Shown here: piece after piece, positions 47,523-55,326 of the stretch
Layout of the letters: every line of letters begins with the position of its first letter
How positions within the stretch are numbered: position 1 is the first letter of the stretch
Assembly: GCF_004005855.1 (NCBI RefSeq)
Contig: NZ_SACL01000002.1
Span: 248,001 to 312,000, forward strand
DNA length: 64,000 nucleotides
Direction: 5' to 3'
DNA from: Rhodovarius crocodyli
Lineage (GTDB): Bacteria > Pseudomonadota > Alphaproteobacteria > Acetobacterales > Acetobacteraceae
The notes under the pieces: model-generated
What the model was told of the DNA's origin: nothing
What the model saw: the letters and a program-made list of their open reading frames with translations, nothing else
Database searches by the model: none
Translations under genes and position numbers: made by a program

Positions 47523-48139
47523 TGCGGGTGGCGATACACGAGAGACGGGACCTCTGGGAAGAGATCTGGCGCGAGTATGACGAAGGCCGCCCCGTCTCCC
47601 AGCCTGCACAGCCGGTTTCCGCCCCCGCCAGGCCCGCGCCGCGCCGCCGGTCGCGCCTGGTGCGGATCGCGGGGGCGTTGGGGCTGCTCGGGTTGCTCGG
47701 CACTTATCTGGCTGCGCCCTTCGTGGCGGCGGCGACACTGGGTGAGGCGCTGGCCAGGGGCGATGCCGCCCGGCTGGAGGCGCAGGTCGATTGGGCGCGG
47801 CTGGCGCCGCAATTCGCCGAAGGGCTCGGCAGCCAGCCCCTCTCGCCGCAGGCCGACCGCTTCCTGGCGGGCATGGCGCACGACGTCGCCCAGGGCATGG
47901 CCACGCCGGCGGGGCTGATTGGCGCGCTGCGGGACCGCCTGCCGCGCGATGCCGGCGGCTTCGGGATGATCGGCGCCGTGCGGCCGCTGGGCGCGAGGGA
48001 GTGGCAGGTCTCCCTGCATGCACCCGGCGAAGCCGAGCAGGCACTGAGCGTGACGCTGGCCCTGCAGGACCCGTGGCGGATGCAGTGGCAGGTGGTGGGG
48101 GTGCAGGTGGCGCCGCGCCGCGCCGATTGGGGCCTGTAA
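47522..48139 (+). CDS. DUF2939-like membrane-anchored protein
   Basis: A 205-residue protein with a cytoplasmic basic N-terminus, one membrane helix (IAGALGLLGLLGTYLAAPF, about residues 48-66) and an exported domain resembling DUF2939 (LGEALARGDAARLEAQVDWARLAPQF). Function is unknown. Three ATGs follow each other (47516, 47519, 47522); the third has the ideal spacing from GGAG. Its start region is part of the inverted repeat just described. Confidence 0.75.
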   Translation: MRVAIHERRDLWEEIWREYDEGRPVSQPAQPVSAPARPAPRRRSRLVRIAGALGLLGLLGTYLAAPFVAAATLGEALARGDAARLEAQVDWARLAPQFAEGLGSQPLSPQADRFLAGMAHDVAQGMATPAGLIGALRDRLPRDAGGFGMIGAVRPLGAREWQVSLHAPGEAEQALSVTLALQDPWRMQWQVVGVQVAPRRADWGL

Positions 48140-48214
48140 CGAATCTCGCATAATTTCTTTGCATTCCCGCAGTGCGGCAGGCTTCGATGAGGGCCTCAGC
48201 CTCGGGAGACCGGC

Positions 48215-48928
48215 ATGCGGCGCAGAAGCCTTCTTGCCTCCGGTGCGGTCCTGGCCTCGACGGGCCTGCGGGCCGAGCCCCTCGACGTGGATGTGGCGTT
48301 GGTGCTGGCTGTCGATGTCAGCCGTTCCATCGACCCGGACGAGGCGCGGCTGCAACGCGAAGGCTATCGCAACGCCCTGACGGATGAACGCGTGGTGCAG
48401 GCGATTTCACGCGGCAGCATCGGCGCGATCGGCCTGGCCTATGTCGAATGGGCGGGGGCCGAGTATCAGCGCCTGATCCTGCCCTGGACGCGCATCACCG
48501 GGGCTGCCGACACGGCCCGATGGGCGGATGCGCTGTCGGAGGCGCCGCGCGCCAGCCTCTCCTGGACCAGCGTATCGGGCGCCATCGACTTCTCCCGCCG
48601 GACCCTGGCGGATTGCCCCTTCGAGGCCACGCGGCGGGTGATCGACGTCTCGGGCGATGGGGTGAACAATTCCGGCCGCCCGGCCGAGATGGCGCGCGAC
48701 GAGGCGGTGGCCGAGGGCATCGTCATCAACGGCCTGCCCATCGTGAACGACAAGCCCAATTTCGGCCGCCCGCCGCCCGTGCCGCTCGACCAGTATTTCC
48801 GCGACAGCGTGATCGGCGGGCCGGGCGCGTTCATGATCGTGGCCGAGGATTTCGAGGCGTTCGGGGGCGCTGTGCGGCGCAAGCTGATCCGGGAGATTGC
48901 GGGGGGTGGTGGGCCGATGAGAGGGTAG
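48215..48928 (+). CDS. DUF1194 (von Willebrand A-like) exported protein
   Basis: A 237-residue protein with a twin-arginine-type signal (MRRRSLLASGAVLASTGLRA). The mature part is a VWA-like fold with the metal site DVSRS (ALVLAVDVSRSIDPDE) and VIDVSGDGVNNSGRPAE. DUF1194 proteins are common in alphaproteobacteria and uncharacterised; a metal-dependent adhesion role is an inference from the fold. Confidence 0.85.
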   Translation: MRRRSLLASGAVLASTGLRAEPLDVDVALVLAVDVSRSIDPDEARLQREGYRNALTDERVVQAISRGSIGAIGLAYVEWAGAEYQRLILPWTRITGAADTARWADALSEAPRASLSWTSVSGAIDFSRRTLADCPFEATRRVIDVSGDGVNNSGRPAEMARDEAVAEGIVINGLPIVNDKPNFGRPPPVPLDQYFRDSVIGGPGAFMIVAEDFEAFGGAVRRKLIREIAGGGGPMRG

Positions 48929-48935
48929 AAGTGAT

Positions 48936-48957
48936 GTTCTTTTTTGTAAAAAAGAAC
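48936..48957. terminator. AT-rich hairpin after the DUF1194 gene
   Basis: GTTCTTTTTT and AAAAAAGAAC form a perfect 10-bp stem with a 2-nt loop, 8 nt after the stop; T-rich tracts on both strands make it a plausible bidirectional terminator. It is the left member of an inverted pair of related repeats (see 49021-49044). Confidence 0.6.
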
Positions 48958-49020
48958 CAAAGAACTTTTGATTATTTTTGCGTGTAATCATTAACACTAA
49001 AATTTACAAAAGTCTTTTTG

Positions 49021-49044
49021 CTTCTTTTTCTACAGAAAAAGAAG
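49021..49044. repeat. Second AT-rich hairpin, inverted relative of the first
   Basis: CTTCTTTTTC-TACA-GAAAAAGAAG is a perfect 10-bp stem. Reversed, its surroundings (TTCTTTTTCTGTAGAAAAAG, then AAGCAAAAAGACTTTTG) closely follow the left element (TTCTTTTTTGTAAAAAAG, then AACCAAAGAACTTTTG). The island 48932-49048 is far richer in A/T than the rest of the window. No gene is in the 215-nt gap. Confidence 0.65.
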
Positions 49045-49143
49045 ATTATATTGTTCCACTGGATTGAAGCCAGTTTGGGTGTTCGGGGCTTCACGCGCCC
49101 CCCGCCTCGCGCCAAGCTCCCCCCACCAACGGGAGAACATCCA

Positions 49144-50022
49144 ATGAAGCGCCTTCAGGTCGGCGACGTGTCCATCACCTCCATCATCGAGCGCGACGGC
49201 CCCTGGCGCGTGGCCGAGACCATGTTCCCCGGCGCGCCCCCGGGCGCCGTGAACGCCCTGCTGCCGCAGATGGACCCCCGCACCTGGGAGGCTTCGACCA
49301 ACAAGATGGTCATCACCTACCAGAGCTTCGTGCTGCGCACCCCGCACCACGTCATCCTGGTGGACACCTGCACCGGCGAGGACAAGGGCTATCCGGCGCC
49401 GATGGATTTCCCGAAGCAGCCCTGGCTGGACGGGCTGAAGGCCGAGGGGCTGACGGTGGAGGATGTGGACTATGTGTTCTGCACCCACCTGCACATCGAC
49501 CATTGCGGCTGGAACACCGTGCTGCGCGACGGCAAATGGGTGCCGACCTTCCCCAACGCCAAATACGTGTTCCACAAGAAGGAATACGAATTCTGGGAAG
49601 CCCAGGCGAAGCTCGGCGACAGCGGCACCCATAAGCCCGAAGTGTTCCACATGAACTGCGAGCCCATCGTGGCGGCCGGCCAGGCGCTGCTGGTGGATGA
49701 CGACTACTCGCTGGACGACACCATCACGCTGATCCCGACGCCGGGCCATTCGGCCTGCCACTGCTGCGTGAACATCTCCTCCAAGGGGCAGCGCGCGGTC
49801 ATCACGGGCGACCTGATGCACCACCAGCTGCAGGTGAACGAGCCGAGCTGGTCCACCATCTTCTGCCACGACCCGCTGGCGGCGGCGGAATCGCGGCTGA
49901 AGATCTTCCGCGATACGGCGGATACGCCCGCGACCATCCTGCCCATCCACTTCCCGGCGCCGACGGCGGGGCGGCTGAAGCACACGGCGGATGGCTTCCG
50001 CTGGGCATTCGTCAACGATTGA
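49144..50022 (+). CDS. MBL-fold metallo-hydrolase
   Basis: A 292-residue metallo-beta-lactamase-fold hydrolase. The dinuclear zinc motif is THLHIDHCGW (His115, His117, Asp119, His120), then TPGHSACHCCV, ITGDLMHHQ and LPIHFPAPTAG. The layout matches the lactonase-like branch near AHL lactonases, but the substrate is not known. There is no signal peptide. The start at 49144 gives MKRLQVGDVSITSI, as in homologues; an upstream in-frame extension would read through the AT-rich repeat. Confidence 0.9.
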   Translation: MKRLQVGDVSITSIIERDGPWRVAETMFPGAPPGAVNALLPQMDPRTWEASTNKMVITYQSFVLRTPHHVILVDTCTGEDKGYPAPMDFPKQPWLDGLKAEGLTVEDVDYVFCTHLHIDHCGWNTVLRDGKWVPTFPNAKYVFHKKEYEFWEAQAKLGDSGTHKPEVFHMNCEPIVAAGQALLVDDDYSLDDTITLIPTPGHSACHCCVNISSKGQRAVITGDLMHHQLQVNEPSWSTIFCHDPLAAAESRLKIFRDTADTPATILPIHFPAPTAGRLKHTADGFRWAFVND

Positions 50023-50034
50023 CGGCGCGTTCCA

Positions 50035-50210
50035 GGGGCGTTGTCCCCGGTCAGGGGCACCGCCCCTGACCGCCCTGATGGAAGTTCGGCGCCCACTCCC
50101 CGGGGGGGCAGGGCCGCCACGGTTCCGGCAGGGGATCGGGGGCGACGCCCTCGGGGCCGGAACCAACTTGACCGTACAGGCACCCCGGGACCATTCTCGC
50201 CCGACAGGTC
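50035..50210. repeat. GC hairpin block between MBL hydrolase and aldolase genes
   Basis: CGGTCAGGGGC-ACC-GCCCCTGACCG (50048-50072) is a perfect 11-bp stem, preceded by GGGG-N6-CCCC (50035-50048). Further on, weaker stems such as GGGGGCGACGCCCTCGG occur near 50145. No gene fits here. It resembles the blocks at 35.2 and 55.3 kb. Confidence 0.65.
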
Positions 50211-50225
50211 ACAAGGAAACGTCCC

Positions 50226-51020
50226 ATGCTCGAAAGCAGCCGCAAGGAACTCCGCATCTCCTCGATGCGGGACAAGGTCAGCCCCGCCGAATGGCAGTGC
50301 CGCGTGGACACCGCCGCCGCCTATCGCCTGGTCGCGATGTACGGCATGGACGACATGGGGGCGAACCACATCTCCATGCGCATCCCGGGCGAGGGGCACA
50401 ACTTCCTCATCAACCCGTACGGCATGCAGTATGAGGAGATCACCGCCTCCTCGCTGATCAAGATCGACGAGCACGGCAATGTACTGGCCAAGCCCGACTA
50501 CGGCGATTTCGATTTCGGCATCAACCGCGCGGGCTTCGTCATCCACTCCGCGATCCATACGGCGCGTGAGGACGCGAACTGCGTCATCCACACCCATACC
50601 TGGCCGGGCATGGCGATCTCCTCGCTGGAATGCGGCCTGCTGCCGCTGACCCAGACGGCGATGCGCTTCCTCAAGATCGCGTATCACGACTTCAACGGCG
50701 TGGTGCTGGACATGTCCGAGCAGGAGCGCCTGGTGCGTGACCTGGGCACGGCGAACAGCATGATCCTGAAGAACCACGGCCTGCTGGTCACGGGCGCCAC
50801 GGTGGGCGAGGCCTTCAACTGGCTGCACCGGCTGGAGAAGAGCTGCTTCGCGCAGCTGGCGGCGATGGCCTGCAACACGCCGCTGAACAAGGTGCCGGAA
50901 CACGTGCTGGAGCAGACCTGGAACAACTACCAGCCCAAGACCCGCCGGCCCTTCGGCGTGATGGAATGGCCCGGCCTGCTGCGCAAGCTGGACCGGCAGA
51001 ACCCCGGCTACGATACCTGA
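50226..51020 (+). CDS. Class II aldolase/adducin family protein
   Basis: A 264-residue zinc enzyme of the fuculose-phosphate-aldolase fold. The zinc site is VIHTHTWPGMA, and the later motif is LKNHGLLVTGATVGEAF, which holds another ligand His. The longer-than-AraD form with RLVAMYGMDDMGANHISMRI near the start belongs to a decarboxylase/aldolase-like group of unknown substrate. The next strong signal is its intrinsic terminator. Confidence 0.88.
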   Translation: MLESSRKELRISSMRDKVSPAEWQCRVDTAAAYRLVAMYGMDDMGANHISMRIPGEGHNFLINPYGMQYEEITASSLIKIDEHGNVLAKPDYGDFDFGINRAGFVIHSAIHTAREDANCVIHTHTWPGMAISSLECGLLPLTQTAMRFLKIAYHDFNGVVLDMSEQERLVRDLGTANSMILKNHGLLVTGATVGEAFNWLHRLEKSCFAQLAAMACNTPLNKVPEHVLEQTWNNYQPKTRRPFGVMEWPGLLRKLDRQNPGYDT

Positions 51021-51032
51021 GAGAGACAACAG

Positions 51033-51059
51033 GGGCCCGGCATCGACCGGGCCCTTTTT
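51033..51059 (+). terminator. Intrinsic terminator of the aldolase gene
   Basis: GGGCCCGG-CATCGA-CCGGGCCC followed by TTTTT: an 8-bp GC stem and T-run, 13 nt behind the stop. It is the clearest classical terminator in the window. Confidence 0.92.
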
Positions 51060-51062
51060 CGT

Positions 51063-51635
51063 TCAGCCGCCCTTCTTGGCCAGCTCGGCCTTCAGCCGCG
51101 CCACCTCGGCCTTCAGCTCATCCACCTCGGAGCGCGCGCCGGTCACGCCGGCGAACGGGTTGAACATCCCCATGGCGCGCTCGATCATCGCCATGTTGTT
51201 GCGGCTGATCTCGGTGATGTCGAAGGGGTTGAAGCCGCCCATGGCGCTCTGCATCTGCTGGCGCCACTGGTCCTGCTGGCCGGTGAAGGCACCCATGGCC
51301 GCCTCCAGATAGCGCGGCACCAGCCCGCCCATCTGGTCGCCGTAGAACTGGATCAGCTGGCGCAGGAAGGGCTCGGGCAGGAGGGAGGTTCCCTTCGCCT
51401 CTTCCTCGACGATGATCTGCGTGAGGACGGACCGCGTGATGTCCTCCCCGGATTTCGCGTCATAGACCACGAAATCACGGCCCTGGCGGATCATCAGCGC
51501 CAGGTCCTCAAGCGTGACGTAGCTGCTGCTCTCGGTGTTGTAGAGGCGACGATTCGCGTATTTCTTCACCACCACAGGGGGGGTGGGAGTGTCCTTGCCC
51601 GTATCAGCCATGGAAGCAGCCTTGCCTTGTGCCAT
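51063..51635 (-). CDS. phaR: Polyhydroxyalkanoate synthesis repressor PhaR
   Basis: A 190-residue regulator that binds both DNA and PHA granules and represses phasin genes. The N-terminal domain is VVVKKYANRRLYNTESSSYVTLEDLA (in part) with IRQGRDFVVYDAKSGEDITRSVLTQII (in part), then a Gln/Met-rich part and a C-terminal coiled coil (SEVDELKAEVARLKAELAK). The ATG at 51635 has GATGAGG in good position; one at 51611 is possible. It faces the PhaC-like pair on the other strand. Confidence 0.93.
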   Translation of the reverse strand: MAQGKAASMADTGKDTPTPPVVVKKYANRRLYNTESSSYVTLEDLALMIRQGRDFVVYDAKSGEDITRSVLTQIIVEEEAKGTSLLPEPFLRQLIQFYGDQMGGLVPRYLEAAMGAFTGQQDQWRQQMQSAMGGFNPFDITEISRNNMAMIERAMGMFNPFAGVTGARSEVDELKAEVARLKAELAKKGG

Positions 51636-51752
51636 GTGTTGCCTCATCCCCCCAATTCGTTGCTGCGTGCAGGCTAGCACACGCGACGGGGTTCGTGTCA
51701 TGCCCCGAAAGCCGCGCTATAAGGCCCTCTGACCCCGATTACACAGGCATGG

Positions 51753-52214
51753 ATGACTTTCCCCCCCGATCTCGACAGCCTCGCCGAGGATTGGATCACG
51801 TTGTGGCAGAGCGAACTGGCGGCGCTGGCGACCGATCCCGAGCTGGCGGAGGCCTGGGCGGCCAGCGTTTCGCTGGCGGCGGCGTTCTGGCGCGCCCAGA
51901 GTGCGAAGGGGTTCCGGCCTGATGCCGCCGCATGGGCAGGGCTTTGGCCCGGCTTCCCCCCCGGTTTCAACCCAGGCTTTCCGGGCGCCGGGCAACCCGC
52001 CCCCGGGCCCGATGCTGCGCCGCGGCCCGCGCCCGCTCAGCCTGCACCTGATGGGCAGCATGATGCGCGCGATGGCGGCGATGCAGCCCGCCCAGGGAAC
52101 GACATGGCTGACCGCCTCGCTGCCCTCGAACGCCGCCTGGCCGAGATCGAGGGCGGGGCGGGAGAAGCGGGCGGAGATCGCAAGCCGCCTCGCGGAACTC
52201 GGCGCAAGCCCTGA
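51753..52214 (+). CDS. PhaE- or phasin-like small protein overlapping the PhaC-like gene
   Basis: A 153-residue protein. It opens LDSLAEDWITLWQSELAALATDPELAEAWAASV (in part), a phasin-like amphipathic helix, goes through a Pro/Ala-rich middle, and ends in a coiled coil (MADRLAALERRLAEIEGG) and a basic tail. Its last 203 nt overlap the next gene in another frame. Position before a short PhaC-like enzyme recalls PhaE of class III synthases, but the sequence is too short to prove it. Confidence 0.65.
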   Translation: MTFPPDLDSLAEDWITLWQSELAALATDPELAEAWAASVSLAAAFWRAQSAKGFRPDAAAWAGLWPGFPPGFNPGFPGAGQPAPGPDAAPRPAPAQPAPDGQHDARDGGDAARPGNDMADRLAALERRLAEIEGGAGEAGGDRKPPRGTRRKP

Positions 52215-53223
52215 GGCCTTCCAGGCCGCGGTATTCGGCAAGCTGCTGGAACAGGACCGCGCGTTGCTCAAGGGCATCGCGGCCTATCGCCGTCACCCGC
52301 ATGCCCGCACCCTGGCCGACCCGCCGGCCATCTGGGCCGAAGGTGCTGCCCGCATCCTGGATTTTGGCGGTACCGGAACGCCCGTGCTGTTCGTGCCGAG
52401 CCTGGTGAACCGCGCCCATGTGCTGGACCTGGATGAGGGCGCCAGCATGCTGCGCTTCCTGGCCGGGCAGGGGCTGCGGCCGCTGCTGCTGGACTGGGGC
52501 TGGCCGGGCCCCGCGGAGCGCCGCTTCACCCTGACCGACGTGGTGGCCGGCCGGCTGGAACGCGCGATCACGGCCATGCCCCAGCCCGTGGTGCTGGCCG
52601 GATACTGCATGGGCGGGCTGCTGGCGCTCGGCGCCGCATTGCGCCGGCCGGACCGCGTGCGTGCCCTCGCATTGCTCGCCACCCCCTGGGATTTCCACGC
52701 GGAGGACCCGGTGCGCGCCCGTGCGCTTGCCAGCCTGCTGCCGGGCTTCGAGCCGGTGATGGAGACCATGGGCGCGCTGCCGGTGGATGCGCTGCAGGTG
52801 CTGTTCGCGGCGCTGGAGCCCTTCGGCGTCGCGCAGAAATACCGCGCCTTCGCCCGGCTGGACCCTGACAGCGCCCGCGCGCGCCGCTTCGTCGCGCTGG
52901 AGGACTGGCTGAACGACGGCATCCCGCTGCCGGCACCCGTCGCGCGGGAGACCCTGGGCGGCTGGTATGGGCGCAACGACACCGCGCGCGGCGAATGGCT
53001 GCTCGCGGGCCTGCCGGTGCGGCCGCAATCCTGGGCGGGCCCGGCCTTCGTCGCGATCCCGGAGCGCGACCGCATCGTGCCGCCGGCGTCCTCCGCACCG
53101 CTCGCCGCGATGCCGGGCGCCACCCTTCATCGCGCGGCCTCGGGCCATATCGGCATGGTGGCCGGCGAGGGCGCGGAACGCGCCCTGTGGCGGCCCTTCC
53201 TGGACTGGGTGCGGGGGCTTTGA
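52012..53223 (+). CDS. PhaC-like alpha/beta hydrolase (putative PHA synthase or depolymerase relative)
   Basis: A 403-residue enzyme. The nucleophile motif is LAGYCMGGLLALG with Cys199 in the PhaC-type lipase box; VLFVPSLVNRAHVLDL and LLLDWGWPGPAERRFTL precede it; the acid is in AIPERDRIVPP and the His in ASGHIGMVAG. Length fits class III PhaC rather than the 580-residue class I. The start at 52012 (MLRRGPRPLSLHL) lies inside the preceding gene and is supported by homologous N-termini. A longer reading from 51901 is less likely. Confidence 0.82.
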   Translation: MLRRGPRPLSLHLMGSMMRAMAAMQPAQGTTWLTASLPSNAAWPRSRAGREKRAEIASRLAELGASPEAFQAAVFGKLLEQDRALLKGIAAYRRHPHARTLADPPAIWAEGAARILDFGGTGTPVLFVPSLVNRAHVLDLDEGASMLRFLAGQGLRPLLLDWGWPGPAERRFTLTDVVAGRLERAITAMPQPVVLAGYCMGGLLALGAALRRPDRVRALALLATPWDFHAEDPVRARALASLLPGFEPVMETMGALPVDALQVLFAALEPFGVAQKYRAFARLDPDSARARRFVALEDWLNDGIPLPAPVARETLGGWYGRNDTARGEWLLAGLPVRPQSWAGPAFVAIPERDRIVPPASSAPLAAMPGATLHRAASGHIGMVAGEGAERALWRPFLDWVRGL

Positions 53224-53268
53224 CTGCCGCCCGCTCAGGCGCGACCTTAGCCTGACGGTCGATCGGCC

Positions 53269-53859
53269 CTAGGCCGCCGCTGCCTGCCTGCTGCCATGCA
53301 CATGATAGCGCGACGGGTCCAGGATGCGCGTGCCCTCCGGGTTCGCATCCGAATACTCATAGACCGGGCCTTCCCAGGCGCCGAAATCGATCGGGCCGCC
53401 GCCGCCGTAGTGATAGATCTGCGTGTCGCGCGCCGCGATCACCTTGGCGCCGGTGGTCAGCGCCAGGTAGCCGCAGAAGCGTTTCCCGTCGCCCCAGGTG
53501 CCGACATTGCCGGCATAGGTATCGGCGGGCGCGCAGGCGAACAGCACGATCTCGTCCACCAGCCCCTTCCAGGTGCTGGTCAGGCCATAGTTGAACAGGT
53601 TCAGCCCCTCCCGCCCCAGCTGCAGGCCGAAGCCGCCATGGGCGGCGGGCACGCACATGCCGCTGCCCAGGTCCCAGTTGTTCTCGTAGCCGTGGCACAG
53701 GATATGCAGCTTGGTCAGCTTGCGCTTCTGCCGCGCGCGCCGGGCCACAGTCTCGGTGATGTGGCGGATGCCGGTTTGATTGTTCACCTGCATGACGAAA
53801 CTGTACCAGGCGGGCGTGTCGCCGGTCAGTCGCCGGTCGTGGATCACCATCGTGGCCAT
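53269..53859 (-). CDS. Orphan protein with a possible caspase-fold His/Cys dyad
   Basis: A 196-residue protein of no family I can name. [14 protein letters not shown] (His56) is followed by [14 protein letters not shown] (Cys109), the spacing and strand context of CHAT/DUF4347-type caspase-fold domains (HxHG-like strand, then LxxC). The C-terminal part has Gly/Tyr-rich segments ([17 protein letters not shown]). No signal peptide is seen. The start at 53859 has AAAGGA upstream. There is no partner gene of a known CHAT system next to it. Confidence 0.6.
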   Translation of the reverse strand: MATMVIHDRRLTGDTPAWYSFVMQVNNQTGIRHITETVARRARQKRKLTKLHILCHGYENNWDLGSGMCVPAAHGGFGLQLGREGLNLFNYGLTSTWKGLVDEIVLFACAPADTYAGNVGTWGDGKRFCGYLALTTGAKVIAARDTQIYHYGGGGPIDFGAWEGPVYEYSDANPEGTRILDPSRYHVHGSRQAAAA

Positions 53860-54045
53860 GGATGTTTTCCTTTTGGACGGCGGATGCTTCACGCGCCTTC
53901 CCGGCCGAACAAAGAAGATTCGCGGTCCTCAAGCGGAGTTGATCCCCGACCGGCCGGCCCTACCTCAATTCGGATGAGAACCGGTGTGCTGGACGGCGCG
54001 CCCGCCCCAGAGCAGACTAGGCACCAGAGAAGGGAGACGCCCCCC

Positions 54046-55221
54046 ATGACCGATATCGTGATCGCTTCCGCCGCCCGCACGCCCGTGGGCAGCTTCAACG
54101 GCGCCTTTGCCAGCCTGCCGGCCCACACGCTGGGCCAGGCGGCGATCGAGGCCGCGCTGACCCGCGCCGGCGTCGCCGCCAGTGAGGTGGACGAGGTTAT
54201 CCTCGGCCAGATCCTGGCCGCGGGCGAAGGCCAGAATCCGGCCCGCCAGGCCGCGGTGCATGCGGGCATCCCGCATGAGGCCACCGCCTTCGGCATCAAC
54301 CAGCTCTGCGGTTCCGGCCTGCGCGCCGTGGCCCTCGCGGCCCAGCAGATCCAGGCGGGCGACGCCACCATCGTGGTGGCCGGCGGCCAGGAGAGCATGA
54401 CCCAGGCCCCGCACGCGGCCCAGATGCGCGCCGGCACCAAGATGGGCGGTCTGGAACTGACCGACACCATGCTGAAGGACGGTCTGTGGGACGCCTTCCA
54501 CGGCTATCACATGGGCAACACCGCCGAGAACGTGGCCCAGAAGTACCAGATCAGCCGCGCCGAGCAGGACGAGTTCGCCGCCAACAGCCAGCGCAAGGCG
54601 GGCGAGGCCCAGAAGGCCGGCCGCTTCAAGGACGAGATCACCCCCGTCACCATCAAGACCCGCAAGGGCGACGTGGTGGTCGAGGCCGACGAGTATCCCC
54701 GCCCCGACACCACCATCGAGACCCTGGCCAAGCTGCGCCCCGCCTTCGACAAGAACGGCACCGTGACGGCCGGCAATGCCTCCGGCATCAATGACGGCGC
54801 CGCCGCCCTGGTGGTGATGAGCGCGGATGAGGCCAAGAAGCGCGGCATCACGCCGCTGGCCAGGATCGTCAGCTGGGCCACCGCCGGCGTGGACCCCGCC
54901 ATCATGGGCACGGGCCCCATTCCCGCCAGCCGCAAGGCGCTGGAGAAGGCGGGCTGGACCGTGGCCGACCTCGACCTGATCGAGGCGAATGAGGCCTTCG
55001 CGGCCCAGGCCATCGCGGTGAACAAGGACCTGGGCCTGGACACCAGCAAGGTGAACGTGAACGGCGGCGCCATCGCGCTGGGCCACCCGATCGGCGCCTC
55101 GGGCGCGCGGGTGCTGACCACGCTGCTGTATGAAATGCAGCGCCGCGACGCGAAGAAGGGCCTGGCCACGCTGTGCATCGGCGGCGGCATGGGCGTGGCG
55201 ATGTGCCTGGAGCGGGTGTGA
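54046..55221 (+). CDS. phaA: Acetyl-CoA acetyltransferase (thiolase)
   Basis: A biosynthetic-type thiolase of 391 residues joining two acetyl-CoA to acetoacetyl-CoA. The nucleophile Cys is in [14 protein letters not shown]; the catalytic His and Cys are in [17 protein letters not shown] and [16 protein letters not shown]. It opens [21 protein letters not shown] upstream sets the start. Near phaR and the PhaC-like gene, a role in PHB supply is likely, but it could also act in acetoacetate use. Confidence 0.95.
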   Translation: MTDIVIASAARTPVGSFNGAFASLPAHTLGQAAIEAALTRAGVAASEVDEVILGQILAAGEGQNPARQAAVHAGIPHEATAFGINQLCGSGLRAVALAAQQIQAGDATIVVAGGQESMTQAPHAAQMRAGTKMGGLELTDTMLKDGLWDAFHGYHMGNTAENVAQKYQISRAEQDEFAANSQRKAGEAQKAGRFKDEITPVTIKTRKGDVVVEADEYPRPDTTIETLAKLRPAFDKNGTVTAGNASGINDGAAALVVMSADEAKKRGITPLARIVSWATAGVDPAIMGTGPIPASRKALEKAGWTVADLDLIEANEAFAAQAIAVNKDLGLDTSKVNVNGGAIALGHPIGASGARVLTTLLYEMQRRDAKKGLATLCIGGGMGVAMCLERV

Positions 55222-55246
55222 GAAGGGGCTTCGCGCCCTAGACCGA

Positions 55247-55322
55247 CCAGGGGGCATCGCCCCCTGGGCCTCCGGGAAGTCGGCGCCCGCTGCTCGGTAG
55301 CGGCGCGGGGGCAAAGCCCCCG
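55247..55322. repeat. Two GC hairpins between convergent stops
   Basis: CCAGGGGGC-ATC-GCCCCCTGG (55247-55267) and CGGGGGC-AAA-GCCCCCG (55306-55322), both perfect, lie between the thiolase and DUF2252 stops. They probably end both transcripts and match the hairpin style at 35.2, 41.1 and 50.0 kb. Confidence 0.7.
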
Positions 55323-55326
55323 AGAC

